From contig MPMZ01000006.1 in the NCBI GenBank assembly GCA_002238765.1, positions 17,944 to 81,943 on the forward strand: 64,000 bases of DNA, in the 5' to 3' direction. The stretch's first letter is position 1. The number at the start of each line of letters is the position of its first letter. The notes beneath the pieces were generated by a model. It was not told the DNA's origin. It ran no database searches and saw only the letters and a list, made by a program, of their open reading frames with translations. Positions 17,096 to 27,006 of the stretch are shown here, piece after piece. A program made the translations under genes and the position numbers. This stretch comes from Nitrospira sp. bin75 (GTDB lineage Bacteria; Nitrospirota; Nitrospiria; Nitrospirales; UBA8639).

Positions 17096-17851
17096 TCAGG
17101 CTCTCTCGTCCGTTCTCGAGAAGAAGGCTTCAAAAAATTGAGTCAGCCTGGCCGACGCCACGTTTTTTTGGCGGCGCAGTCGATTCAACCCCGGCCATAG
17201 GCCAGGGGTTGTGGCAACGGTCCACACCCCCTGCAAAAACGTACCTGTCCGGCAAAACAGATTAAGATCAAGGGGCAAATCTTCCTCTACACGATCTGAA
17301 ACCGACCGGACCACGAAGAAGGGGATGCCCCGTCGAGCAGCCACCGTCCCGATTGCCGCACTTTCCATATCCAGACTGCTCGCCTCAAAGGCCCGGCCAA
17401 GCGCCTGCTTGTCTCCGGCCAACCACACGATGTGTCCTACCGTGACCAACCGTCCGGACAGAACCGTGTTCTCTGATAATTGTGCCGCGTTCCAAGCTTG
17501 TAGTCGATACGGGGCACTACACGACATCGTGGCGGACAAACCCGTGATACCCCGGTCCTGACAGACGACCTGCTCGGGAATCACCAAATCGCCGATTTGT
17601 GAGGGAACCAAGGCACCGGCAAATCCTGATGCAATACACACGGTCCAGCGTCTCTTATCGAAAGCCGCTTCACACGCGCCCTGTGCCCTCATCCACCCGA
17701 TACCGGTTTGGATCACGGCCACGAAACAGGACGCATTCGCCCACCAACGCCATTTGACGCCATCCATCCTTTCGACACGACTCCCGGGCAACGCACGCGC
17801 TACGGCGTTAAACTCCCAAGGGGTCGCGGCGAAGACGGCGATATTCTCCAG
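17096..17851 (-). CDS. hpnG: Hopanoid-associated phosphorylase HpnG, probable CTG start
   Basis: About 251 aa. HpnG removes adenine from adenosylhopane, giving ribosylhopane phosphate, the step after HpnH. The sequence shows nucleoside-phosphorylase features: SGFAGAL after the core strand, SLDMESAAIGTVAARRGIPFFVVRSVSD with the catalytic-type MES-A segment. The first ATG/GTG/TTG (TTG at 17791) would cut off the first beta strand. Upstream in the same frame lies ENIAVFAATPWEFNAVARA, which fits the family's N-terminal strand. The only plausible initiator is CTG at 17851, with GGAG six bases upstream. It begins about 50 bases after shc, in the same operon. Confidence 0.82.
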   Translation of the reverse strand: MENIAVFAATPWEFNAVARALPGSRVERMDGVKWRWWANASCFVAVIQTGIGWMRAQGACEAAFDKRRWTVCIASGFAGALVPSQIGDLVIPEQVVCQDRGITGLSATMSCSAPYRLQAWNAAQLSENTVLSGRLVTVGHIVWLAGDKQALGRAFEASSLDMESAAIGTVAARRGIPFFVVRSVSDRVEEDLPLDLNLFCRTGTFLQGVWTVATTPGLWPGLNRLRRQKNVASARLTQFFEAFFSRTDERA

Positions 17852-17901
17852 AAAACGCTCCGGAATCTGTTGAAGTGAGAACGGACGACGCCAATCAGCG
17901 G

Positions 17902-20064
17902 CTATTGCCGTTGCCTGGCCGATTGCGCGATGTGTTGCAACGCTTCGGCTTTCGTTTCCCCGTGCATCCGGATGTTACGATACATGGCCAGCGCCCACAT
18001 GGGGAAATATTTGCTGTAGCCATGATAGCGAAGATAGAACACGCGGGGGAAGCCGGTGCCGGCGTGGAACGGTTCGGCCCAGGTTCCGTCGCCCTGTTGA
18101 CGGCACAGCAAAAAGTTGATTCCTCGCACGACGCTTAAGGAATCGGACAGCCCCGCGGTCAATAAGGTCAGGAGAGCCCACGACGTCTGTGAGGGAGTAC
18201 TTTCGCCTTGTCCGGCCCACGCCCGGTCGGCGTATGACAAGCAGGATTCTCCCCACCCGCCATCCATATTTTGTTTGGATTCCACCCAGGCGACGGCCCG
18301 TCGAATCCACGGAGCGGTCATGTCCTCCCCAATCGCCTGAAGGCCGACGATCACGCACCAGGTCCCGTACAAGTAATTGACGCCCCATCGCCCGTACCAA
18401 CTGCCGTTGGGTTCCTGCTCTCGCCGCAGAAACTCCAGCGCCGGGGACACGGCAGGGTGGGACCGGTCATATCCCATGGCGCCGAGCATCTCCAGGCACC
18501 GGCCCGTGAGGTCGGCCGTGGGAGGATCAAGCAACGCTTCATGATCCGCGAAGGGGATCTTGTTGAAAATCAATTGATCGTTATCCCGGTCATAGGCGCC
18601 CCACCCGCCGTTGGAGCTTTGCATGGCCAACGCCCATTTCATCCCGCGCTGCACGGCCTCATCCCGGTCGGCAGGTTGAAGAGGCGAGAGTTTCGCCAAG
18701 GCGGTCAGGACGGCGGCCGTATCGTCGACGTCGGGATACAACTCATTTTCAAACTGAAAATACCATCCGCCGGGCGCGGCTGCGGGAGAAGACACGATCC
18801 AATCCCCCACTCTCTGCGTTTGCCGGGAACGCAGCCAGGACGAGGCGTGCGACAGTGCTTCATCGTCCACGGGAAGGCCTCGTTCGACGAGCGCATTGAT
18901 GGTTAAGGCCGTGTCCCAAATCGGCGAATGACACGGCTGCAGATGCAGCGTGGACGGTCCATCGGCTGACGCCGGCGTGTCGATTTCCAGGGCCTCGATT
19001 TCCCGAAGAGCCTTTTGAATGAACGGATGCGTCGCAGGATATCCGAGGGCCATCAAGGCAAAGATCGAATTGGCCATGGCCGGGTATATCGCCCCAAGGC
19101 CCCCGTCACCTTGCATGTGATCCAGCAACCAGGCCTCGGCTTTCTTGATCGCTCTGTTCCGTACACAACGAACCGGAGACTTTTCATAGATCTTGAGAAT
19201 CCGGTCGACCCAGACAAAAACGTTCCGCCAACTAATGAACTCGGGATCCTTTTGAAAGGGCGGGGCGTGGCGATAGTTGATTTGATCCCGTGGCGTGCAG
19301 AACAACTCTTGGATCCCTTGTTCTGCGGGGATCCGGCACTCCCGTCGCAAGGCAAAAATGATCAACAGCGGGATCACGACGGCTCTGGACCAGTACGAGA
19401 TCGCGTACATGTTAAACGCAAACTTCTTGGGCGCCAGCACGATTTCGGGAGGCATGCTCGGCAGCCCTCTCCACTCGTATTGCCCGAACAAGGCCAGCGT
19501 AATTTTCGTAAACACGTTGGCCGACACGACGCCGCCTCTGGCCATGATGGCTTGCCGGGCTCGACGCATCCCCGGATCATCCTGGTGGACTCCGGCCAAT
19601 TTCAAGGCAAAGTAGGCTTTGACCGAGGCACTGACGTCCATGGGGGCTCCGGTGTAGATGGGCCACCCGCCGTCTTCGAGTTGCGCGCCTTGCAGATAGC
19701 GAATCATTCGGACTTCCCGCTCTTTTTCGACGGCGCCTATATACCGGCGCAACATGATATACTCCGAGGTCAACGTCGTATCCGCCTCCAATTCCTGCAC
19801 CCAATAGCCGTGTTCGGGATGTTGTTGCTCGAGCAGCCACCTCGTGCTCCGCGACAAGGCTTCTTCCACGGCTTCCGCATGGCCGACGGTGGACGGGGCG
19901 GACCGGCCCCGAACGAACTCCGGCCCGGGCGACACGCCCGGGTTGTTCGAGATCAGCTTGAGGGAAGGGCTGTGCGGTTTCCGATGGCGAGGCTGTGCCT
20001 CATGGGGGGCAGAGGGGAAAAAACTCTCAGACAGCCGCCCCAGGAAATTTATGAGGAGATCCAT
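17902..20064 (-). CDS. shc: Squalene-hopene cyclase
   Basis: 720 aa, typical of the family. The catalytic acid motif DXDD is present as LYPDVDDTAAV, and several QW repeats are visible (for example QSSNGGWGAYD, ESKQNMDGGWGES, REQEPNGSWYGRWG, CRQQGDGTWAEPF). It cyclises squalene to hopene/diplopterol at the cytoplasmic membrane face, the entry step to hopanoids. The N-terminal ~60 residues are a less conserved extension with a possible amphipathic segment. It is the first gene of the hopanoid run on this strand, followed by hpnG, the MlaC-like gene, dxs, ispG and hpnH. Confidence 0.97.
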   Translation of the reverse strand: MDLLINFLGRLSESFFPSAPHEAQPRHRKPHSPSLKLISNNPGVSPGPEFVRGRSAPSTVGHAEAVEEALSRSTRWLLEQQHPEHGYWVQELEADTTLTSEYIMLRRYIGAVEKEREVRMIRYLQGAQLEDGGWPIYTGAPMDVSASVKAYFALKLAGVHQDDPGMRRARQAIMARGGVVSANVFTKITLALFGQYEWRGLPSMPPEIVLAPKKFAFNMYAISYWSRAVVIPLLIIFALRRECRIPAEQGIQELFCTPRDQINYRHAPPFQKDPEFISWRNVFVWVDRILKIYEKSPVRCVRNRAIKKAEAWLLDHMQGDGGLGAIYPAMANSIFALMALGYPATHPFIQKALREIEALEIDTPASADGPSTLHLQPCHSPIWDTALTINALVERGLPVDDEALSHASSWLRSRQTQRVGDWIVSSPAAAPGGWYFQFENELYPDVDDTAAVLTALAKLSPLQPADRDEAVQRGMKWALAMQSSNGGWGAYDRDNDQLIFNKIPFADHEALLDPPTADLTGRCLEMLGAMGYDRSHPAVSPALEFLRREQEPNGSWYGRWGVNYLYGTWCVIVGLQAIGEDMTAPWIRRAVAWVESKQNMDGGWGESCLSYADRAWAGQGESTPSQTSWALLTLLTAGLSDSLSVVRGINFLLCRQQGDGTWAEPFHAGTGFPRVFYLRYHGYSKYFPMWALAMYRNIRMHGETKAEALQHIAQSARQRQ

Positions 20065-20297
20065 ATCTAACTATCGACAGGATACGTCGCAAGACGCGTG
20101 CAGGTTCAACGACTCGACATGTGGCTCATTCTCCCCCATGAACACGGGGTTGACGGCTTATAACAGACCCTCTGGAAGAGAGTCAAGGACATTACTATTG
20201 CAGACCGAAGGACGAGGGAAGACATTGATGGAACAGCGGCTCCAGATACCGCCGGACGGCTCTCCGGGACGCCCTGCGTCAACCGGCGGGAACGACC

Positions 20298-20744
20298 CTA
20301 CAAGGCCACGTCGTTCGTGACGTTCACCAGCGTCTTGTTCTGATCGATGGTCCACACGTCACAGGTCGCATCACCGTCGATGTTGCCGGTTGCCGCGGCC
20401 GTAAACCCGGTCGCCGACACGCTGTCCAGGGTCGAAGCCGTGCATCCGGACGGCAGGGTTCCGGAACTGCTGCTTCCCAACTCATAGTAATACAATCGAG
20501 AGGAGCCCATGACGGCAAACCCGATCGCATCGAAATCGTCAACATAGGTATTCTTCTCGGCAAAATAGGCCAACTCGCTGGTATGAATCGCCACCAGGTT
20601 GTTTTTGGCTTCCGATTGTTTGGCCCGGGCTTGATATTTCAGAAAATTCGGAATGGCAATCACCGCCAAAATGCCGATGATGGCCACGACGATCATCAAC
20701 TCGGTCAAGCTGAACCCCCGCCGGTTGCAAACGGTATACACCAT
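20298..20744 (-). CDS. Type IV pilin-like major prepilin
   Basis: 148 aa from the ATG at 20744, preceded by GGAGG nine bases away; an in-frame ATG at 20810 would overlap the upstream gene. A short basic leader ends in CNRRG, followed by [20 protein letters not shown], the class III signal with prepilin-peptidase cleavage before Phe and the conserved Glu5. The C-terminal globular part contains two Cys (SGCTAST and TCDVWTID) that could form the D-region disulfide. It resembles PilA of type IVa pili. No assembly genes are nearby, so the machinery must be elsewhere. Confidence 0.92.
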   Translation of the reverse strand: MVYTVCNRRGFSLTELMIVVAIIGILAVIAIPNFLKYQARAKQSEAKNNLVAIHTSELAYFAEKNTYVDDFDAIGFAVMGSSRLYYYELGSSSSGTLPSGCTASTLDSVSATGFTAAATGNIDGDATCDVWTIDQNKTLVNVTNDVAL

Positions 20745-20802
20745 GCGTTCCGTCCTCCACCATTCCTGCTTTGCTGCGGTCATCACGTCGAGCCTCCGGT
20801 GT

Positions 20803-22683
20803 TTACTCAATGAAGGTTGCCCGGGGAAGGGGGGATCCGGGAATGACGGGGTCCGCGTATTGGCTCACTTGAGCGCCGTCCTTCAACGTTTCCTTTTGCA
20901 GATGGGGCGGATTCCCGAAACCCACTTCACGAAATCGTTTGATTAATTTTTCATTGTGAGGATCCAATTCCAGCGCCCGGAGCCAAGCATCCTTGGCCGC
21001 CGTTTGATGCTCCTGCGTCAAATAAATTTCTCCCAAGTGTTCGAAAATGACCGGATCATCTTTGACGAGTTCGGCTGCTCGCTGAATTTCTTGAAGCGCT
21101 TCAGCCACCCGCCCGATTTTAAACAACGCCCACCCCAAGCTATCCACGTACGCCCCATTGTCCGGCTTGAGCGCGACGGCGCGTCGAGTCAATTCCACGG
21201 CTTCTTCCCCATTGATGCCTCGATCGGCGTAACTGTAGCCCAGGTAATTGAGCGCGTCGGCATGATCGGGATTGAGGGCCAGCACCGCTTCCATTTCCCG
21301 GACCACGTCGGGGAAGCGGTCGAGTTTGTCATACGCGGCGCCAAGATTGAACCGCAAGTCTTCATCGTCGGGGTGAAATTCCACTCCCTTTTCAAACGCG
21401 GACGACGCTTGTTCAAATTTCTCCGCTTGCAGGTAACTCAATCCCAGTAAAAGATGCGTCTCCGGATTACCGGGTTTCAGCCCGACCGCCAGTGCCAAAT
21501 GCCGCGTCGCTTCCTCATAGCGCGTGAGTCGATACAGCAGAATGCCCAGGTGAATACGACTGTCGTAAAACGTCGAATCCATATCGATATTGGTCCGATA
21601 CGCGTCAATCGCCCCTTCAACGTCGTCGTTTTGTTCGTACAACCATCCCAGATAATCGCGAACCCGAAGCTCGGCGGGATGGGCCCGGACGATCCGTTCC
21701 AACTCCGTCACGGCGCGGGCGTAGTCTTTCATCTCGACGTAGACCAGAGCCCTTTGGATTTGCACCTTCACGTCCCGGGGGTCATCCGCAATCATCTGGT
21801 CCAGTATAGTCAAGGCCTGCTCGTAGTCCTGGTGTTTCACCAAAAGACGGACAAAGTCCTTACGGAACGTCTCGTCGCGAGACGTGACCGACGACTCGAA
21901 CTGCCGGTACAGTTGAATCGCTTCCTGAAGATCCCCGTCGGACTCATACAACTTGAGCAAGGCTTGGTATGCCGGTTCAAACCGGTCGGCCCTTTCGATC
22001 GCTTGGCGGTAGGCTTCCTTGGCTTCAGGGCCCTTTCCTTGGTCCTCCAAGGCTTTGCCCCGGTAGAAATATCCGAAATGAGATTCCGGTGCCTGGGCGA
22101 TACCTTGGGCGAAGACCGCTTCGGCCTCCCGGGGTCGCTTGAGATTGAGCAGCAAGACTCCTTTGTCAAAGTAGGTCTCCCCACGTTCATGGTCCATGTC
22201 GATCGCTACGTCATACAACCCTAACGCGCGGTCGAATTGTCCTCCGCCCGCGTAAATTTTGGCCATTTCGACCAGCACGGCCGCATCCCGGACTCGACTG
22301 GACTGGATTTGATCCAACGTGGCCACGGCTCTTTGCATATTCCCCGACAAAAATTGCAGGGCGGCCAACCTCACGCGCAGGAAGGCCGACTTCGGGTCGA
22401 ATTGAAGGGCGGCGCGATACTCCGAGACGGCCTTGGGGACGTCACGCACAAGTTCCGCCAGATAGCCTTGTAAGAAATGATAATACGCCGGAGCCGTCAG
22501 GGGTGGTGCGACGAATTCGGGCCGGGTGCTCGTGTCGGATTCAGGTTCGGGGACTGCGGCACAAGACACCACCGCCAAGGGAACCAGAAGGAACATGACC
22601 AGTACGCGTTCCCGCCATCCACCGGGCAACACGCCCGCTCTTGGAGAAAACCACCGTCGTCCTGGCTGCATCATGTCCCCCAA
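20803..22683 (-). CDS. TPR-repeat lipoprotein
   Basis: 626 aa. After an N-terminal basic stretch and a hydrophobic signal ([15 protein letters not shown]) the Cys is a probable lipidation site. The rest is a nearly continuous array of tetratricopeptide repeats (about fifteen helix pairs such as [55 protein letters not shown]). TPR arrays bind proteins; no enzymatic domain is visible. It is likely periplasmic and attached to a membrane. It lies upstream of the pilin gene (59-base gap) and just after dnaB, so a role in pilus or envelope assembly is possible but unproven. Confidence 0.85.
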   Translation of the reverse strand: MGDMMQPGRRWFSPRAGVLPGGWRERVLVMFLLVPLAVVSCAAVPEPESDTSTRPEFVAPPLTAPAYYHFLQGYLAELVRDVPKAVSEYRAALQFDPKSAFLRVRLAALQFLSGNMQRAVATLDQIQSSRVRDAAVLVEMAKIYAGGGQFDRALGLYDVAIDMDHERGETYFDKGVLLLNLKRPREAEAVFAQGIAQAPESHFGYFYRGKALEDQGKGPEAKEAYRQAIERADRFEPAYQALLKLYESDGDLQEAIQLYRQFESSVTSRDETFRKDFVRLLVKHQDYEQALTILDQMIADDPRDVKVQIQRALVYVEMKDYARAVTELERIVRAHPAELRVRDYLGWLYEQNDDVEGAIDAYRTNIDMDSTFYDSRIHLGILLYRLTRYEEATRHLALAVGLKPGNPETHLLLGLSYLQAEKFEQASSAFEKGVEFHPDDEDLRFNLGAAYDKLDRFPDVVREMEAVLALNPDHADALNYLGYSYADRGINGEEAVELTRRAVALKPDNGAYVDSLGWALFKIGRVAEALQEIQRAAELVKDDPVIFEHLGEIYLTQEHQTAAKDAWLRALELDPHNEKLIKRFREVGFGNPPHLQKETLKDGAQVSQYADPVIPGSPLPRATFIE

Positions 22684-22692
22684 TCCACGGGA

Positions 22693-24039
22693 TCAGGAGT
22701 GCTGAGTTTCAAGATCAGCAAATTTCGCATACTGCTCCTGGAAAGTCAGTTGCCGGTCACCCGTCGGGCCATTGCGATGTTTCCGAATCAAAATATCGGC
22801 AATACCCCTTTTTTCCTCCGTGTCCGGATTATAAACCTCCTCACGATAAATGAACATCACCACGTCCGCGTCCTGCTCAATGGCCCCGGATTCCCGCAAA
22901 TCAGAGAGGACGGGCCGTTTATCCGTCCTGTTTTCTACGGCCCGGCTCAACTGGGAAAGCGCCACCACGGGCATCTCCAATTCCTTGGCCAAGGCCTTTA
23001 ACGATCGACTGATGTCGGAAATTTCCTGTTGGCGCGATTCGGAATCACTGCGTCCCTGCATGAGTTGGAGATAATCGATAATCAGGAGATCCAGGCCGTG
23101 CTCTGCTTTCAGGCGACGGGCTTTGCCACGCATTTGTTGCACGGTGAGCCCTCCGGAATCATCGATGAAGATTTTGGCCCCTTCCAGGCGGTCGGCCGCG
23201 GCACAGAGCGCATGCCAATTGTCAGAAGTGAGCTGTCCCGTCCTCAAGGCATGAGAGTCCAGAAAGGCCTGGGAACTGAGCATCCGAAGGACAAGCTGGG
23301 CCTGAGACATTTCCAGGCTGAAAATGCCCACCGTTAAATTCGCGCGAATCGCGGCATATTCGGCCATGCCCAGGGCCAGACTGGTTTTCCCCATACTCGG
23401 GCGGCCGGCAATGATAATGAGATCGGACGGCTGCAGCCCGGCTGTCACATCGTCAATCACGCGGTACCCGGTGGGCACGCCCGTAATACGTTCTTTGCGA
23501 CTGAAGAGGCGATCGACAATCTCAATGCTTTCCTTGACGATTTGATGCATCGGGACAAAAGCCCGGCCCAAACGACCTTGGGCCAGTCGGAAGATCTCCC
23601 GTTCCGCATATTCCAGGAGATCTTCCGACTCGCCGAGTCCGTCATACCCTTTCGTCACGATTTCAGTGGCGGTTCGGATCAACCCGCGTAACAGGGATTT
23701 TTCCCGCACGATCTTGCAGTGGTGTCGGATGTTCGACGCACTGGGAACCGCCTGCACCAATTCAGCCACGTACGCCGCCCCGCCCACTTGCTCCAATTGG
23801 CCTTTGGTTTTCAGGAGTTCCGTCAGCGTGATCTGATCAACCACTTCATTCCGGTCGGCCAGTTCGATCATCCCGACAAAAATGGTCCGATGCGCCCCCC
23901 GATGAAAGTCTTCTTCGACAATGACCTCGAGCGCCTTGTTGAGCGCGCTGTTTTCCAGCAGCACCGCCCCGAGGATGGATTGCTCGGCATCGAGGTTCTG
24001 AGGAGGCAGACGAAGGTCGGAGACGTCAGACGTGAGCAT
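22693..24039 (-). CDS. dnaB: Replicative DNA helicase DnaB
   Basis: 448 aa, a standard length without an intein. The N-terminal primase-interacting domain starts with LPPQNLDAEQSILGAVLL. The RecA-like C-terminal domain has Walker A GRPSMGKTS, the H2/H3 region SLEMSQAQLVLRML, Walker B DLLIIDYLQLM and the SRSLKALAKELEMPVVALSQLSR segment. It unwinds DNA ahead of the fork as a hexamer. The start ATG overlaps the last 14 bases of hisZ. The C-terminus (LIRKHRNGPTGDRQLTFQEQ) is canonical. Confidence 0.97.
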   Translation of the reverse strand: MLTSDVSDLRLPPQNLDAEQSILGAVLLENSALNKALEVIVEEDFHRGAHRTIFVGMIELADRNEVVDQITLTELLKTKGQLEQVGGAAYVAELVQAVPSASNIRHHCKIVREKSLLRGLIRTATEIVTKGYDGLGESEDLLEYAEREIFRLAQGRLGRAFVPMHQIVKESIEIVDRLFSRKERITGVPTGYRVIDDVTAGLQPSDLIIIAGRPSMGKTSLALGMAEYAAIRANLTVGIFSLEMSQAQLVLRMLSSQAFLDSHALRTGQLTSDNWHALCAAADRLEGAKIFIDDSGGLTVQQMRGKARRLKAEHGLDLLIIDYLQLMQGRSDSESRQQEISDISRSLKALAKELEMPVVALSQLSRAVENRTDKRPVLSDLRESGAIEQDADVVMFIYREEVYNPDTEEKRGIADILIRKHRNGPTGDRQLTFQEQYAKFADLETQHS

Positions 24040-25387
24040 GCGTACCTTTGAGGATCAGCGGTGGAAGGTCTTGGATGCGGACGGTTCGCGGGGCTCTTGC
24101 TTTTTTCGCCATGACCACGGCTTCCCGGCTTGAGACTGAAGGCACGCCCACCATCACGACCCAGGACGCGCCGGACGCCCGGAGACGGGCTCGCATCCTT
24201 CGGAGCCTGGTCGCATCCCACCGGGGCACGGTTTCCTGACACACCACCAACCCGTGCGAACGAAGCGACCGGCTCGTTTGAAACGCCTGTCCAAAATGAG
24301 AATCAGGCGCGGCCACCAGCACGCTGGGGGTGTCCGAGGCCCATTGTTCCACCCCTCGCCCGAACGCCAGGAAGACACGATCGATATCCAGGGCAAATCC
24401 CGTCGAAGGGAGATCCTGTCCAAATTGGCCGATCAAATGGTTATATCGGCCGCCCCCGCCCAGTTCACAGCCGACATTGGCGGAAAACACGTCGAACACG
24501 ACCCCGTCATAGTAATCAAAGCCCCGGAATTCTCCCAGATCCAGGAGCAGATGCTCTTGGACACCGGCCGCGTCGAGCAGCGCATAGACCTTGGTCAACC
24601 GCTCGATGGGGGTCAGCAACCGGGCATTACGACCGGCGACGGTCCTTCCCCATTGCAACACTTCTTCCCGCCCGTACCGCCCCGGAGCTTCAAGGATGGG
24701 CCTGGCCTGCCTGGGCGACACGCGTTCGGTTTTCAGGATTCGTTCAAGTTTCGGCAGGTCTTTATGCGCCGCCGCGAACTCCGCTTGCTTGCGCCCCTGT
24801 TCCGAGAGTCCCGACTGTGCCAGTAACGCCTGGTAGAAACCGACGTGTCCGAGTGAAATTTTAAAATTCGACAGCCCCACGGCCTTCAGGGACTCGATGA
24901 GCAAGGTCAGGATTTCGGCATCCATCGACGCATCGTCGGCCCCGATCAGTTCGACCCCCAACTGAAACACTTCCCGTTCCCGGCCGGCATGTTCGGGCTC
25001 ATATCGAAACACCGTGGAGCGATAACTCAACCGGAGAGGCAACTGCCGCCCGGCCATCCCCATCGCCACAATTTTCGCAATCTGCGCGGTCACGTCGGGA
25101 CGAAGAACCAGAATGCGGCCGGTTGTCCAATCGGCGACCTTGTAACACTTTTCGAGGATATCGGCCGGCAAGCCGGCGGAGAGCACGTCCAGGTATTCAA
25201 AGGTCGGCGGGATGATTTCGCGATAGCCCCACCGGGCAAACCCCTCGAACAAGGCGTGTTCCAAATGTCGGACGCGTTCAGCGGCATCGGGCAACAGGGT
25301 CGTCATCCCGATCGGGATAAGGGAACGGGGCGTTGTCCCTGAAGAAACCGTGTGGCGCTCCGATCGTGGTTGGAGACGGCGAGCCAT
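24026..25387 (-). CDS. hisZ: ATP phosphoribosyltransferase regulatory subunit HisZ
   Basis: About 453 aa from the ATG at 25387; start uncertain, as a further ATG lies at 25306 and an alternative upstream start overlaps serA. It is a class II aminoacyl-tRNA-synthetase-like protein. The N-terminal core has FEYLDVLSAGLPADILEKCY, RPDVTAQIAKI and RYEPEHAGREREVFQLGVELIG (motif 2-like), and GGGGRYNHLIGQFG and GFALDIDRVFLAF follow. Key HisRS catalytic sequences are altered, and a C-terminal anticodon-domain-like part (SVLVAAPDSHFGQAF) is present. HisZ pairs with the short HisG form in histidine synthesis. A diverged HisRS is the main alternative. hisG is not in the window. Confidence 0.8.
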   Translation of the reverse strand: MARRLQPRSERHTVSSGTTPRSLIPIGMTTLLPDAAERVRHLEHALFEGFARWGYREIIPPTFEYLDVLSAGLPADILEKCYKVADWTTGRILVLRPDVTAQIAKIVAMGMAGRQLPLRLSYRSTVFRYEPEHAGREREVFQLGVELIGADDASMDAEILTLLIESLKAVGLSNFKISLGHVGFYQALLAQSGLSEQGRKQAEFAAAHKDLPKLERILKTERVSPRQARPILEAPGRYGREEVLQWGRTVAGRNARLLTPIERLTKVYALLDAAGVQEHLLLDLGEFRGFDYYDGVVFDVFSANVGCELGGGGRYNHLIGQFGQDLPSTGFALDIDRVFLAFGRGVEQWASDTPSVLVAAPDSHFGQAFQTSRSLRSHGLVVCQETVPRWDATRLRRMRARLRASGASWVVMVGVPSVSSREAVVMAKKARAPRTVRIQDLPPLILKGTHAHV

Positions 25388-25403
25388 CGGAAAGAGTGAA
25401 CCG

Positions 25404-26996
25404 TTAAGACACGCGTGAAAGATCGACAAGGCGAGCCGACAGAACGTCCGATTCGCTTTTGATGTTGTCCAACGCGGGAAGCGGCGGCGTCTGGTCCAAA
25501 CACAGGATCAAGAGCGAACTGCCGCCTTTCTGCGGACGGGAACACTGCATCTGGGCAATGTTCACGGCGTGTTCCCCGAGAATACGCCCAACCGTGCCGA
25601 TGACGCCGGGACGGTCGACGTTGTGGATCAACAGCATGTGGCCCTCGGGATTCACCTCGACGGCGTACGCGTTGCTTTCGACGATGCGAGGCTCCTTTTT
25701 GTTATACAGGGTTCCGGCCGTTTGCTGCGTCTGCTTGCCGGCTTTCACGTGCAGCCGGATCAAGCTCGTATAATCCCCCGCGTCGCTCCACTTCACTTCC
25801 TTGACCTCGATGCCGCGTTCCTTCGCGATAAAGGGCGCATTCACGGCGTTGACCGTATCGTGCAAAATCGGCGTCAACAAGCCCTTCAGGACCGCAACCG
25901 TCAGGGGCGCCAGGGAGAATTCCGTGACTTCTCCACGATATTCCACGGTGACCTCTTCAATGCCTTCATCGAGCAGTTGCGCCTGAAACAACCCCATCCG
26001 CTCGGCCAACGCGAGGTAGGGATTGAGTTGCTGCAAGGCGTCGGGGGGCACAGACGGAACGTTCACCGCGCCCCGGGCCACGCCCTTCTCGAAATAGTCG
26101 ACGAATTGTTCGGCGATCGAAACGGCGACGCTTTCCTGGGCTTCCTCGGTGGAGGCGCCGATATGAGGCGTACAGATGAAGTTGTCCAGGGTGAGCAGGG
26201 GATGATCGGGGTTCACCGGCTCCTCCTCGAACACGTCGAAGGCCGCGGCCACGACTTTTTTGCTCTTGAGGGCTTCATAGAGATCGTGTTCATGGATGAT
26301 ACCGCCACGCGCGCAATTGACGATCATGACTCCGTCTTTCATCTGCCGGATGGCCTGGGCGTTGATCAAAGACCGGGTCTCATTGGTCAACGGCGTATGG
26401 ACCGAGATGAAATCGGCCCGTCTGAACAGCTCGTCCAAGTCCACGGTTTGGATACCCAACTCCCGCGCGCGACCCGGAGCCAGGTAGGGATCATAGCCGA
26501 CCACCTGCATGGCCAGGCCCTGCGCCAACTTGGCCACGTAGGTGCCGATCTGCCCTATCCCCACGAGGCCGAGGGTCTTGTTGTACAACTCCGTGCCCAT
26601 GAATTTGGTTTTCTCCCACTTGCCCGCCTTGGTCGACACGACGGCCTGGGGAATTTTACGGCTCATGCTCACGAGCAGGGCTATCGTGTGCTCCGCCGTC
26701 GTGATCGTATTCGCGCCCGGCGTATTCATCACGACGATGCCGCGCCGGGTGGCGGCTTCACAATCCACGTTGTCGAGCCCCGTCCCGGCGCGCCCGATGA
26801 TCTTGAGACGGTCGCCGGAGTCAATCACGTCCGCCGTCACCTTCGTTCCCGACCGAACGATGATGCCGTCATACGCCTTGATTTCTTCCAGGAGCCGTTC
26901 CTTGGGCAACTTGAGTTTCACGTCGACGCCGAATCCGCCCTGTTCGAGAACGGCGACGCCTCGTTCCGATAAACTGTCACTGACCAGAATCTTCAT
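25404..26996 (-). CDS. serA: D-3-phosphoglycerate dehydrogenase
   Basis: 530 aa, the long form with catalytic, NAD-binding, intervening and ACT domains. The NAD-binding motif GLVGIGQIGTYVAK and the D-2-hydroxyacid dehydrogenase signature (MIVNCARGGIIHEHDLYEAL) are clear, with the catalytic His in TPHIGASTEEAQ. The C-terminal ACT domain (MLLIHNVDRPGVIGTVGRILG) should sense serine. It oxidises 3-phosphoglycerate to phosphohydroxypyruvate, the first step of serine synthesis. It follows serC by 10 bases, so the pathway genes are co-transcribed. Confidence 0.97.
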   Translation of the reverse strand: MKILVSDSLSERGVAVLEQGGFGVDVKLKLPKERLLEEIKAYDGIIVRSGTKVTADVIDSGDRLKIIGRAGTGLDNVDCEAATRRGIVVMNTPGANTITTAEHTIALLVSMSRKIPQAVVSTKAGKWEKTKFMGTELYNKTLGLVGIGQIGTYVAKLAQGLAMQVVGYDPYLAPGRARELGIQTVDLDELFRRADFISVHTPLTNETRSLINAQAIRQMKDGVMIVNCARGGIIHEHDLYEALKSKKVVAAAFDVFEEEPVNPDHPLLTLDNFICTPHIGASTEEAQESVAVSIAEQFVDYFEKGVARGAVNVPSVPPDALQQLNPYLALAERMGLFQAQLLDEGIEEVTVEYRGEVTEFSLAPLTVAVLKGLLTPILHDTVNAVNAPFIAKERGIEVKEVKWSDAGDYTSLIRLHVKAGKQTQQTAGTLYNKKEPRIVESNAYAVEVNPEGHMLLIHNVDRPGVIGTVGRILGEHAVNIAQMQCSRPQKGGSSLLILCLDQTPPLPALDNIKSESDVLSARLVDLSRVS

Positions 26997-27006
26997 GGAA
27001 CCTTCC

